Source: Siphonodentalium dalli | Lineage: Eukaryota > Mollusca > Scaphopoda > Gadilida > Siphonodentaliidae | Direction: 5' to 3' | DNA length: 64,000 bases | Assembly (NCBI GenBank): GCA_032622095.1 | Contig: CP136061.1 | Span: 88,218,983 to 88,282,982, forward strand | Shown here: piece by piece, positions 44,219 through 56,585 of the stretch | How positions within the stretch are numbered: the stretch's first letter is position 1 | Layout: every line of letters begins with the position of its first letter | Made by a program: the position numbers and the translations under genes | Notes under the pieces: model-generated | The model's database searches: none | What the model was told of the DNA's origin: nothing | Seen by the model: only the letters and a program-made list of their open reading frames with translations

Positions 44219-44631
44219 CACATTATGATTCATGGTTAAATATCCCCATCAGTATATTTACCACCGAAACAGCTCTATATATGGGCCTAAATGCTGGTTA
44301 TTAAAACAACCCTATAATGGGACTATTTCAATATAAAATAATCACACGTTGTGTTTAATTTTACGACAACAAGCTGGAAAATAACACGAATAAACCAACT
44401 CGCGACTTACCAATACGCTCTTTATAATGTGTTTTCATTGTGGCCCGCGCCATCCAACGGAATACTGGGTTTTAGTCCATTATTGGCGTATTTCCTAATC
44501 AAATCAGTCCAATATGAACATATGCGAATATTTAGGTAAAATGTGAACCTATTAAAGAGACATATTATGTACTTGTTCGGGTTCGTGAAGCTGATAAGTT
44601 AGTATGCAGGCGCTATGCCAACTGAAGGAAT

Positions 44632-44955
44632 ATAACATTCTACTAACATCACCGAAAATTTGAAGCATATCGACCGTGCCACTCCATAGAAAACATCGTC
44701 AGAACTACGCTCAATTGTAAATATTTACTACTCGATTCGGGACGCTTCTATCAGCGATAAACTAACGAAAACGATTTCTCCATCGAGATCGATTCACTGC
44801 ATGCATTTAATTAATACATAAGAATGACGATGTGTGCCTGTGTGTGCTGTGAATTTTGATACACTATTTGTAAAAAATACTACTTTGAACAAGATTATTC
44901 TCCATTTCTGTTTGATCACCATACCGGAGTGTTTCACATCACTTCAACACGAGGA
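44632..44955 (-). repeat. Dispersed repeat, family N, copy 2
   Basis: Diverged reverse-complement counterpart of 8,625-8,960. The short frame at 44,834-45,049 lies across its end and has no support. Confidence 0.6.
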
Positions 44956-46680
44956 TAAGTTGGAACTGAACGTTCCGTCATATTGGTTACTTATTCGAGG
45001 GATGATATCACAATACATCCTCACGCAAATGGGTTCACACTGGACCTAAATATTCACAAAGGGTCACATTGGACTTATTTGAGTCTGAAATTAGCCCATA
45101 GTGCATGGACTTATACCAGTTATTCAGTTGGATGGCGCGGGTCCCAGTGAAAACACCTTAGAGCCATATCGTTTAGGTCCATATAGAGCGTATCTGAGTT
45201 TTCAAATAATGCCAATATGAGTCTATTCACGCAATTATAAAATATCATCACTCTTCTTCGCGGAAAAGACTGTTTAGAATGTAATCTATTCATCTGACGA
45301 TTGAGAGCCGGTTATGTTCGTAGCATCCATGTGTGATAAATGTTTCTGGTACTTACATCTTTTAATCTTGAATTCGTAACCCAAAACATCGAATCAGGAC
45401 TATTTGAAAACTCTGAGGTTTCGAACAATCACAGAAGAAAACAAGAACAGGAATAGTAATAACACCGTGTCCATATGCGTGATTGATTTACATTTACACT
45501 TTGTCTGGCCACGACCAGTGTGTATTTTTGTTGTTGTGATATGTCCGGCATGTGGACACACCCTGGTGCCCACGACCCAGCCCCCAAATATGGGTTAAAT
45601 ATTCCAACCGCCTAATCTGTAACTGGACACGATAGCCGTGGTTTAGTATTTACTGAACAGCGTGTGGGGAATATATGCATATGTTTTGGGGACGAGGAAT
45701 TATTTGCCATATTGTTTTCCGCCGATGTTGCCTGTAAATACGAATATTGAATACAGCCCGGTTGATACATTAATGACATGGGTTTTACGTTTCAAACACC
45801 AATGGTACTTGCAACAGAAACATGCCTCCTGGTCTGAATATGACCCGTTCAGATGTAACATAACATAGACAAGTTTACTTTTCCACCAATTTGGAAACAA
45901 CATTTGATATTTCTGAAGGTTATCACGTTCATATATTGCAAATAAAGCGGTCCTTCATGGCGATCTTGTTCAACAGGAACTGCATAATTAAGTTAGACAC
46001 ACAGGAGGGATTCTCATTCTGGACATGACTATTCTTTGTTTATCAATGATCAGACAATTTATCGGAAGATGCAAAATCTGAACTAATTTTGTACGACGAG
46101 CGCTATCTTTTTCTGAATCTCATCTTCTTTGCGTTATTGGACACTAGTCAATGAAAGCGGCAATGGTGATTTAGGGTATGGAAAAATTCACTCTGTGTTA
46201 TCACGGCCGTCTTCTGTGGGTCGAAGCTATTGTACAGCAATTTTACATTGTATATATAACAGATTAATGGAGACACTGACTCAGAATCAAAATCATTGCT
46301 TCAAATGTGGTTGCTTCAGCGAGTGTGAACAAATTATCATACCTTATCGAAGTGGTCATGTATTTATCGGATGGCACAATGGGATGTTCCTTATCTCATA
46401 TCTAGCTTTAAAATCGGTCCCAATTTTTGCCCAATCAAGTCGGGGTGTGAACCCACATCAACCTCGTCTAGCCCAGAATTTGATAATGGTATCCACGACA
46501 TATCCACGTCACATGTACCATCATATCTGGTAGCCCTTGGAATAATATTCATTGAGAAAGATTGACCTTCTATTGTCGGGTTTATGTAATTTCATATTGA
46601 TTATGTCAAATGTAACTGGCAAAAATAACAAGCAGGCATAAAATGTATTACTCTTACTCGGTTCTTCGTTTTAAACAATC
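44956..46680. other. Unassigned; one 134-codon frame at 46,129-46,533 (+)
   Basis: The frame includes HCFKCGCFSECEQIIIPY and GWHNGMFLISYLAL but matches no family I know. A second, overlapping frame (46,371-46,565) is equally protein-like. No splice or promoter context decides. The rest of the stretch is empty. Confidence 0.25.
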
Positions 46681-47560
46681 CTGTTCATCAGTAAATACCT
46701 CGCTCAAATTGCCACCTATTTCAAGGGACACGAATTATTTGAGCACGAATGCTCGTGAATGCAAGATTCGTCAACAATAAGCTCCATTCTGGTTGCAATT
46801 TTAAATAGAATTGCGCATCATGATGTCCTGGAGTAACATGATACAATGAATATAATACTTTGGGTTGTGTGAGACATTAGATGGCGGCAATGACATATTT
46901 CACCATTTATTCTGGCCACCGTATTGGCAGCCATCTTGGGGCTAGTAAGCAATTTTGTAATCCAAAAACGACATTGAATTATCGTACACACCAAACATCT
47001 CCACCACGCTACATTCTGCGCTTTATGGCTTCCGAGAAGATGACAAAAATGGCTTTAGGTTATTTTTGGAGAAAAATACCTAAACTTTATAAAAAATTTG
47101 TGCCAGGAGGTGCATTGTATACTATTTTCACTTTATTGTTCGAGTTTGTAGATCGGGATATATACCTTAAACTATAGTTAGCAGTTCATCAACGACGGCT
47201 TTATTAGTTAAGCTATTAAGCAAGTAATTGTGCGTTCTTACATATTTCCCTATGTCCACTTATATTGCGGCTGCCATATTGGCAGCCATTTTGGGTTAGT
47301 ATGTCATTTTTTAATCCAAGGTGGTATGACATTGCCGTATACACCAATTATCTCCACCCTTACTAATTCTTTTCTGTTTTGCCTTCCAGAAAATAAAAAA
47401 ATGCGTTTTATATAATTTTTTAAGAAAAATTCTAAAATTTATTAAAATTTCGGGTCTGGGGGTATGGTATGGGGGTACATTATATATTGTTTCTACGTTA
47501 ATGATCGAGTTTGTAGACAGAAACTTATATATTATTATATTCTTTAGCAGACTTTAAACG
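46681..47560 (+). repeat. Repeat K, locus 1: two tandem units of about 360 bp plus leader
   Basis: Units share CATATTGGCAGCCATYTTGG, AAATTATCGTACAC-like, TCGAGTTTGTAGA and ATTRTGCGTTCTTAC, starting near 46,880 and 47,235. The leader (46,690-46,860) and both units are homologous to 62,541-63,300. Confidence 0.8.
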
Positions 47561-48307
47561 GCCGTTGTGTTAATTACGCCTATTGACATGTAACCGTGAG
47601 TTATATGTGCCATATACCATGCACAGCATGGCGCATCTTAACTTTAGGGGAGGGTTGATTTCTCTGCCTCTGATAAAAAATAATGCGACCTGCAGCGATA
47701 AGTTATATATCAAAATATAGCCAATTGACAGTAGTTTCCCGTGGTATAAAACAATGCGGCATACCCATCTTACTTTATGATTTAAAAGAAACGAAAGACA
47801 ACGCTTTGCGTTAATCGTCATATTTGTCTCACCCAAAATATTATTTGACGTCACATGACTGCAATTCCGATATTCAATGGTTACATGTATTACCCTACTC
47901 TGGTTATCGCCCCACTTTCAGGTTTCAAAATTGGACGAATATTTCTTCTCAAAATGTGTGAAAATACTCTGTCAAAAATGTCGGCTTTATTTAAAAAATG
48001 ACCGATTTTTTCATCGGGTGCCTCAAGAAAACTACGCGGCAAGAAAAAAGTCCGGCTATCTGACAAATCCAACATACGGATTCCCAAAGTTTAGTATTTA
48101 TGCTAACCAACAATGTAGGTCTCATAAATTCCCTCTCGAGGCGACACCTATGTCATATTTGCCTGGCCTAATATGCTTGGTTGGGTGGTGTTCTGTCGTG
48201 ACACATAAACAATCTTGTTGTTTAAGTATACTTTTTAAATGTATCTGTGTTATTTTGACTCATTATTCTTTTCTCTGTAGAATGATCCTCTTTTGTGAAT
48301 TTATTGT
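47561..48307. other. No supported gene
   Basis: A 144-codon plus-strand frame (47,877-48,311) includes RFFHRVPQENYAARKKSG, weakly reminiscent of a THAP finger, but lacks the C2CH pattern. Left unassigned. Confidence 0.3.
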
Positions 48308-48850
48308 CTAGATATTCGGCATAAAATGTTGCGAAATGATCCGACACATCGGAAAGAATGATGCCATGCCAGTGTCGACACCGAAAACGATGTTGTTGCT
48401 TAAAATATGATCAATTAATGTCGCCGAGTGGTCATTTATTCGCGTAGGACGTTCAATTACAGGTAAGAAGCCATTTCCAAACATGTTTTCGACGAAGTTA
48501 TTTGTTTTCGTAAGTGCATGGAATTTTTGCAAGTCAATATTTTAATCTCCTATGAGATATGCCTTCGTCCCTCTATATGTCGTTTAAATGCTGTACGACG
48601 TTTGTTGTTTTAGCTATAAAAGTATCTAGATCTGACAAGGGGGCTTCATTTGGTCTATAGATAGAACCTACTACATATGAGGAGTGTCCCGAGTCTATTT
48701 CGATAAATAGCGCTTCAATGATATGATGAATAAATATGGTTAGATCCTCACGAATTTTAAAAGATATGTTTTCTTTTATGAACATCCCAAACACAACCAT
48801 GTCCGTCGTCACCCGGTCGGGATTTAAATTGAAATGGATGATATCCTAAC
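48308..48850 (-). pseudogene. LINE ORF2 endonuclease-domain fragment (CR1/L2-like)
   Basis: The minus-strand frame 48,573-48,812 reads FIKENISFKIREDLT, IEALFIEIDSGHSSYVVG and SIYRPNEAPLSDLDTF. The next frame (48,308-48,532) reads LQKFHALTKTNNFVENM, GFLPVIERPTRINDHSAT and LIDHILSNN. These are the 'E.LFIEI', 'G.IYRPP', 'GDFNIDLLK' and 'PTRI...SATLIDNI' blocks of the apurinic-like endonuclease of CR1/L2-type LINEs. The GDFN catalytic block is eroded and there is a frame change between 48,573 and 48,532. The RT domain is not attached. Confidence 0.8.
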
Positions 48851-49208
48851 CCCTAACTCCTGATATCCTAACTCCTAAAATGTATTTTCTGCGGTAGATC
48901 CTGTCACACTAATGGTAGATAAATGTGTTAGATACACAATGTGTTTGTGACGATTCATGTATCGCGACTTGGCTAATTTTCGTATCCATATAGCGACTCG
49001 GCTATTGTGTATATAACACATTTTTATATGTTGAACTGAAAAGATGTGATATCACGTTGTGCGTTCGATAGGGAATATACATCATGTTGAAGTCGCGTAA
49101 AATAGCGAAATTCATAAAATTATATACTTTCGGCCTGTTTTCAGGGAAAAACTTGACAAAAATTCACCAAAAGCTATTCTTATTGATTGTTCATACTAAT
49201 ATGCTCTT
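48851..49208. other. No recognisable feature
   Basis: Short CTAACTCCT and GCGACTYGGCTA direct words; no gene. Confidence 0.4.
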
Positions 49209-50598
49209 CCCAGATAGCATGACATGGTTGGGCCAACTTTGGCACAACCACCCTCAAAATGGTTGGGCCAACGTTGGGCCAACGTAATTTTGCTCATTGG
49301 GTCAACGTTGGGCCAAGTATTGGGCCTACCGTAGTACGGTGGGCCAACCTTGGACGACATATACAGAGCGTTGGCCCAACGTTGGGCCTACGTTGATTTC
49401 AAAACCACATGGTTGGCATAACTTTGGCCCAACATTGGAATCTAAACCCATTGGTTGGCATAACGTTGACCCAACGGAGGGACAACGTTGGAACCTCAAA
49501 CTAAATTGGTTGGCATAACGTTGGGGAATTCTATATATATATATTTGTTTTGGCATCCAATAATCCGTTCATAATTCAGTTACCACCGTCGACCACCATG
49601 TCAATATATGATGTAAGTTTGTGAGAAACTATTATGCATATCAGTGATGTAAGTATTCTCCGCTATAACTTATAATGTACGCCGTCCAAATATTCAGAAC
49701 TTTGCGATTCCGCGAGAAAAATATTGAGGAAATATAATTAGTTCAATTTTACACAAAAGAGTAGTTTCTCACAAACCTAAACATACCTCGGATAGCGACC
49801 GATGACCGATAGTGGCATCTAAAGAACGAACAAATCCTTGAATTTCAAATTAAAGAAACTGAATCTTTTATTTGCAAAAAACCAATGTCAGCAGCAACAC
49901 TGAACGAGAACCAGAACAAAGCACGCAAAAAAAAGAGCAGACGCCTGATTCGTTGTGCGCGCGCGTAGAGTTTGACGTTAGAGCTATCGACGTCATTTAC
50001 GTTGGCATTACAACGTTGGTCCAACGATATACCAACCGACACCATCCAGCGTATTTTATGACATATCGTTGGTTGCATATATTGTGTAAGCAATGATTGT
50101 ACATATATGTTTACGGAACATAAAGTATCGGCATATATCGTTGAGATGTATCACATGTACGCTATATGTAATTGGACTGCATTGAAGCTGTTAGCGTTGG
50201 CCTAACTTTGGACCAACGTTATAATTCCAACTGTTGCATGGGAGGAATACCTTAATTGGGATCAACCAAGGGCCAACAACGTAAACCCAACCAATGTGAT
50301 GTGCACAGTAAATTCCATTTTCATGTTGGCGTTGGCCCAATATTGCTATGGGTCAACGTTATAATTCCAACGGTTGGGAGGAATACGTTGGGCCAACCAA
50401 GGGCCAACCATGCCAATCCAACCAATTTACTGAAGATAATTCCGTTGGCATGTTCGCGTTGGCCCAATGTTGGGCCAACGTTACATTTCCAACGGCTGGG
50501 AGAAATACGTTGGGCCAACAACGTCAACCCAACCAAACCTAATGCCAAGCGTGCCGATATTATGCCAACGTTGGCCCAACGTAGTCATGCTATCTGGG
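49209..50598. mobile_element. Element L: TTGGGCCAACG-array transposon
   Basis: The termini CCCAGATAGCATGAC and GTCATGCTATCTGGG are inverted. Each end carries arrays of GTTGGGCCAAC-type words (49,228-49,525 and 50,190-50,585), many palindromic as pairs. The middle (49,530-50,190) is different in composition, with a hairpin TTTGTGAGAAACTA (49,619) facing TAGTTTCTCACAAA (49,764). No transposase is present; frames in the arrays are periodic artefacts. No target duplication was found. Confidence 0.8.
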
Positions 50599-50984
50599 AT
50601 ATATATAGTATCACCGAAATTAAAAACAACAGTACTTATACTTTAAAAATTCAACTTGGCAACAGTATGTACAAACGTACGACAATGTACATATACAATC
50701 ACGGGTTACCCTTAGGTGGTGGGGCATCCTTGTGAAACAATGTGTCGATCGTATGATTCGTGTCATTAGTAATTTTCAGCAAAACACAGTTTACGATACA
50801 TTATCCGCATCGGAGTAGTCTATAGTGTGATTGTGCTAAATATTTAAGTTCCAGTGACAAGTTGTTTATGAATTTGTTCATCACCATTGAACAACAATGT
50901 CTTTTGTATTATCCCAGCTATAGGATAATTATATAACCCGTAAATGTAATTGAGCCAATATAACAATAACATGATTTTTGATGG

Positions 50985-51448
50985 CGTTATGGTTTATAAA
51001 CGGCGCGGCATGAATGATTAACAGCCCAAGGGCCTATTAGCGGCCCGGTGGCTGTTAATCATTCCAGAGGGCCGTTAATAAACCATAATGCCCGATACGA
51101 TCATGTGATTACTATTATTACCACATATTTGGACATTTGACCCAGTGGAATATGAAGTAGATTAAGAGAGTGATTTTCCAAGAACATATCACTAAAAACC
51201 AGCATTGAAGACGAGTGACAAACGATGAGAGTTTGACAGCTAAAGTTATTTATACACGTTTACGATTGAGACAATAATTCAACCATATAGCGTGATTTCC
51301 AATCATAAAACCAGTGTGAGGAAAATATGGTAAGTCTGATGTTGAATCGACGTGTCGCGTGATAATATACGATATCTAACTTCCGGTCAGTTGCCGGGCC
51401 GCGGGCCGATAATGAACAGAGCTTTTCGTTATCGGCCCCGCGGCCCGG
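50985..51448. repeat. Two GC-rich hairpins about 300 bp apart
   Basis: Hairpin 1 (50,985-51,091) pairs GTTATGGTTTATAAACGGC and GAATGATTAACAGCC with their complements. Hairpin 2 (51,394-51,448) pairs CCGGGCCGCGGGCCGATAA with its complement. Both contain GGCCCGG-type words that stand out in AT-rich surroundings. Probably one element; outer ends not resolved. Confidence 0.55.
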
Positions 51449-53375
51449 TGTTTTGGTAACAATGCGCTATTTGGAATGCCCCGAAAAACGTTATCAAGAG
51501 GTACCCAGAGAACGCACTATAAAGTGGTAATAATACATGTAAAGTAAGTATACTTACAATATCTACGACATTCACTATAATTATATTATCTCAGTGTCAT
51601 CACCTTGGGCAGAACAACGCGAATCGCACAACATTTCTACCCTATGCCTGACTAGCTGGCATTCAACGTGACACACACGTGGTTTGTTAGTTAGCTAATT
51701 GGGGTTTAATATCACTTTCTACAACTAAGTTCATATCGTGATAATGGAGGAGGCTTACATTCAGGCTACGGCGTTCGTGTATTACTCCTCACACTTGTAC
51801 ATTAGATGACTTATATACGTGGTCCTAATATTTACTCCATGCTGGAACATGTCCAATTTCTTAGACTATAAACATGTGCTACCATGCTCACATTGGAACC
51901 GCGCTTAGGGCATGCCCTTGATATGACAAACTTTAAAAAAATATTTTTATTTCTTTTTGTTATAATTTGTCATAATGTAATATATAATCAATATAAAAAA
52001 AAACAATAGCGTCACAGTGCACAGTTGCTCTTATCCTAACTATATAGGTAGATGTGTGATCTTTATAGTTAGTAGCTGTTATTTTCCTATACTATTGATA
52101 CACTAGTATGCATTTTTTTTCAGTCTATAAATCTAACTAGCTATATATATTCTTCCAAGAAGTTAATTATTGTTTCAATCAAAAAACCAAAACATATTTA
52201 TGGAAACTATGATTAAAATATATTTTTATAGGACAATATTTAACTTTTATAAACTTCTTGATAGAAAAGGTGTGAACTGCAGTCCTTGATGGGATTCATG
52301 TTTGTTTTTGTATTGGACCTTAATCAATTAAGTTCTTGAACAATCATCGGAAATAAGTATTCGGTTGATATGACAAACTTCACAGAAACACGATCGCGCG
52401 TCGACTGGCCCTTGAGTGAAGGGAACACAAATCTCAGAAATATAGTTGTAAGTAATCTGTATCTTGAGATGAATTTCTGAAGCAGCACTAATAGTTGTCG
52501 TTGCAAGTTGTAATGTGTTCAGTTGCCTGCCAAGAACATCAGTGTTGACATTATTAAAATATTATGAAATTATCAAAGACAAAATTCCATTTGATGTGCA
52601 CAATATTTAGTCATACCATGTGATCGTGCAATGCACTTGCATACTGTTTGGGTTCAACGTGCCTGTATTGTCCACCACAAATAATTCTACTACAGCAGAT
52701 CGTCTTGATCAATATATTATATAAACAGGTTATCGGTGCAGTTATGGACAAGGATAGTTTCTCTTACTCTAAATGTCAATAGAGAAGCCATGTGTGTACA
52801 GCATTGGGGTATGTACATGTATCATGTGTTACAAGAAAACCAATGTCAGAAATGGTAACGCGCTCAAGATAATATAGTATATACCCATGATTGTAATTAT
52901 AGAATATAAAATATATTGGTTTCGCGAATGACCAACTCAGAATTCCGTCAAAATAACAATAACAACCAGCACATAATTAACGAACCGGTCGTCTCCGACC
53001 ACAACCCACAGTGGGCTGCAGAACGAAAAATGTCTATTCAAGTTGAAATATAAGACTTACAAATTATCTTTCTTTCTTTTATTTCTAATTGACATAGCTT
53101 GTCAAAAACCAAAAATCAACAATATTGACATAATAATGTAAAGGACAATAAACGAAATTGAAATTCCCAACTACATCTTTCACCGGACTCCGCCTCCGGT
53201 TCGCGGTTCGACTTTAAATCCTCCCAAAAATTCCCATTATCTATAAATAAAACGCCCACCGAACCATAGCTATCTAGAATCTCTAAGACAGTATACACGC
53301 GGTGCGCGTAATAACCAGCTGTATATTGAGAAGTATCTAGAATGAGAACTCAATGAACATATGCATTGCAAGAAA
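51449..53375. other. No supported gene
   Basis: AT-rich. A 60-codon minus-strand frame at 53,116-53,298 (containing FIDNGNFWEDLKSNREPE) is locally GC-rich and protein-like but unassigned; the rest is empty. Confidence 0.3.
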
Positions 53376-53898
53376 TTAAAGATACGGGCGGCGTTGGCGG
53401 TGGGTATGCTGTTAAAATATTCACCTCAGTCAAAACCGCCATAAATAGAAGGAATAGTAAGATATAGACAGACTTTGTTCGTATGTGAATCAGAAATATG
53501 GCATAAACAGTATGCTATTGTCAACCCCCCCCCTTTGTTTTGTAAACAAAAGCAAAAAAAGTTATCATGGCTTTTGTTTAGATCCGGATATGATAAACAT
53601 AAAGAGCGTTATTTGTTACTCTTTTCCTGATATGGAAATAATAAAGAGCGTTTATATCATTTGTGTGTGATTAACCAATAGAATTGCGCTGTGTTATGTA
53701 AACAGAAGCACAACAAATGTAACACGAGCAGGTTCTTGTTTACGTACACCATCGTACGTATTGACGACAATATTATATTTACGCTCTGAATATGTTTGGC
53801 ATATGAGCGGAACTGTATATATTTTGGTGTTCCTTCTGTTGATGGCGATTTGAACAAATATAAATATTCCTGCAACCAACGCCGCCCGTGGCCTTTAA
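53376..53898 (+). mobile_element. TTAA-flanked MITE, family B, copy 3
   Basis: TTAA plus AGATACGGGCGGCGTTGG at the left; CAACGCCGCCCGTGGCCT plus TTAA at the right. The interior is closely similar to copy 2, including both AAAGAGCG words. Non-coding. Confidence 0.85.
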
Positions 53899-54570
53899 AG
53901 TGATGTGAAACGTAAATTGAACCTCACAATTGAGTTCCCTGCGTTATTCTGTGGAAAGACTGAATAAAATAACCCCCATACATGAAATGCCCCAACCAGA
54001 TATCAGTTTGTACTAATTATACGGCCACGTAACTAACTATTTACTTTCCCTCAATCGGGACGAATAATTCCGCTGTAAACGCGAAATAAATACACTAACG
54101 AGTTGTCGTTTGCAGTCGCGGAAACACCCGAACACTTCCGACTTGGTCGGGATTGAGTCGGCTTTCGTTCTCAGAAAATAGCTTCCGTGGAGGGAGGCCG
54201 TTTGCTGGAATAGCGTAACATCAGCTTAATAAAACGAAAAACAAGCGGTATAGTCAATTCGAATGGGAGGGATATAAAAGGAATTATTGCCTGAAATCAC
54301 CAACGGAAGAACATTGACCGAGTTATGAAAGAATTATAATCAAAGTGGTCATGGTCGAGCAATGAACAACGGTAACAGTTGAAAATGTTACTATTTATAG
54401 AAATTTGTAATCGTTGCAGATCGTTGACCGATTTTATGATCGATATACAGCATGTACAGTCTCGCGCAGAAAGAGTTGTCTTACATGTGTATTTCAAACT
54501 GTTTAATTACCTGTGCAATGCTACATGTGTGCCATATTGCTATTCACTATTCTAGTACAGACCGTATTTG
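53899..54570. other. No recognisable feature
   Basis: AT-rich; AAAGTGATGTGAAACGT at 53,898 is a fragment of the repeat N end. Nothing else. Confidence 0.35.
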
Positions 54571-54801
54571 TTTGGGACAGCGATGGTGATATAGATATCC
54601 ATATGGAATTATGTTTTCTTCAATTTTTGAGTTTATATAGGCCCAAATAAATATACCATAAGATGGACTCAATCATTGACAGTTAAAATTGGATGGAAGT
54701 AAAGAAGTGTTGTGTATTTGCACTAAGTAAGCGCAATTGCTTTATGCTTAAGCGCAAATATTTGTATGCAAATAAATAATAAATGTAAAAAAGACTCCCA
54801 T
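54571..54801 (+). mobile_element. Element D, copy 2 (right-end fragment)
   Basis: Corresponds to the last 250 bp of copy 1: AGATGGACTCAATCATT, degenerate GCTTAAGCGCAAAT palindromes and AATAAATAATAAATGTAAAA, ending ACTCCCATG. The left part is missing. Confidence 0.7.
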
Positions 54802-55278
54802 GTGATTTGCTCTAAACTCAAATTAACTCAGGCCTTAAAACATTACTCAAACATAGGTGGGGACTCCACCCAGATCCCATACTAAGATGGATATTCAGAC
54901 TGAGGAAACCAGTTGGAGATAGGTACATGTATTTGCTTAAGCATAATTCATTTCAATTACGCTTAAGTGTAAATGAAATCCACTTAAGCGTAAATGAGTT
55001 GCGCTTAACCGTAATTCATATACACTCCCATTGAACTCCACATACTCAAGCTGAAATGGATGCAACCACATTACTAATGCCAGTAAGTTAACATACATCA
55101 GATTATACAAATATACATATAAGGTAAGACAGCCGATGAAATTATTGCTCTTAATATAATTCCAATGTATTATGATAACACATAAGTCAATTATGCTTAA
55201 GCGTAAATTATTACATTAAGCGTAACTGATTTATGCTTAAGCGTAAATTATTTACGCTTAAATGCAATTAGTTAATAT
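54802..55278. repeat. Scattered degenerate GCTTAAGCGTAAAT palindromes
   Basis: At least eight variants (TTGCTTAAGCATAATT, ACGCTTAAGTGTAAAT, ATGCTTAAGCGTAAAT and others) lie at 54,933-55,010 and 55,190-55,262 between two element D copies. They probably derive from the arrays of a further, decayed copy. Confidence 0.65.
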
Positions 55279-56005
55279 AAAATGTGAAAATGAATCATTT
55301 GCGCTTAAGCGCAAGTATATGTCTATCAATATATTTGCGCTTAAGCGCAAATACCTAACACTCCCTTACTTCCCTCTGATTGTGAATGATAGAGTCCATC
55401 TCATAGTATATTATCATGGACCCATAGTAGTAGCCCCATATATAATACTGAAACATTGAAGAAAAAATATTTCCATATGCATATATCAGCATCTCTGTCC
55501 CTGGTGTCACAAGAATTGGTGCCTCACTCCCAGAGCTCTAGTATATTTTATTAAAGGGACATCTCCTACACAGATATATATACCATTTCCATGGCCATAA
55601 ATATGGAATTCGGGGTTACTGGGGACTCACTTCCCTCATATGGTGTACTTATTGACTTGAAATTGGGGAAAACCCCAATTTTCATATTATCAGCGTCCCT
55701 GTCCCCAAGAATTTGTGTCTCCATCCCAGAGATCTAGTATATTTTATAAAAGAGATATATCCTGCACATATCTCTATACCATTTCCATGGGCATAAAAGA
55801 GATATTGGGGTTACTGGGGGGGGGGGTGCTTCCCTCATATGGTGGGTCTGTGCCATTTAAAATTAATTCAGGGGGGTGATATCAATGCATATTAATTTTT
55901 ATTTGCGCAAATGATTTACACTGAAGCGCAAATGATAGATGTTATTTTGCCAAATATTTGCGCTTGATCGTAAATGAATAATAAATGTGAAATGGGTATC
56001 CCATA
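55279..56005 (-). mobile_element. Element D, copy 3 (inverted)
   Basis: Nearly full length in reverse orientation: palindromes, CCTAACACTCCCTTACTTCC, both internal tandem units, then palindromes and AATAATAAATGTGAAATGGG with terminal CCCATA at 56,005. The left terminus is not intact. Confidence 0.8.
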
Positions 56006-56585
56006 CTTGAAATGCCGTATCTATATGCTATAGCGCGTATATCCTACAGGTCTGGGTGAACCACCGATCAATCAATAACAGCCCGATCGGGCTAAAGTAG
56101 ACCGATCAGGCTAAAATAGACCGATCGTTCTTTCACAGCCATTTTGAATCTTTGATAAAGGGAGTAGGCCTACTCTAAATTGTTCTTTCAAGTGAAATAG
56201 GCCTCCCATACATGAAACGCCTTATCTATATACTATAGCGCGCACACCCTAAAGGTCTGGGTGAACCACCGATCAATCAATAATAGCCCGATCGGGCTAA
56301 AATAGACCGATCGGTCTTTCACAGCCAGCATGAATCTTGGATAAAGGGAGTAGGCCTACTATAAATTGTTCTTTCAAGTGAAATAGGCCTCCCATACATA
56401 AAACGCCTTATCTATATCCTATAGTGCGCATATCCTACAGGTCTGGGTGAACCACCGATCAATCAATAATAGCCCGATCAGACTAAAATATACCGATCGG
56501 GCTAAAATAATCCCATCGGTCTTTCACAGCCAGCATGAATCTTGGATAAAGGGAGTAGGCCTACTCTAAATTGTTCTTTCAAGTT
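55989..56585. repeat. Three tandem units of about 190-205 bp starting with an element D-like end
   Basis: Each unit runs from GTGAAATAGGCCTCCCATAC through GGTCTGGGTGAACCACCGAT, CCCGATCGGGCTAAAATAGA and AGGGAGTAGGCCTACT to TTCTTTCAAG. The first unit overlaps the terminus of element D copy 3. Internal GATCGG words vary in number between units. Confidence 0.85.

Noticed and set aside
47877-48311. 144-codon frame with FFHRVP, considered as a THAP-domain protein
   Set aside because: The C2CH zinc ligands and AVPTIF-type motif of THAP domains are missing.
53197-53215. GGTTCG-type words considered as a tRNA or tRNA-derived SINE B box
   Set aside because: No matching A box at the right distance and no cloverleaf could be drawn.
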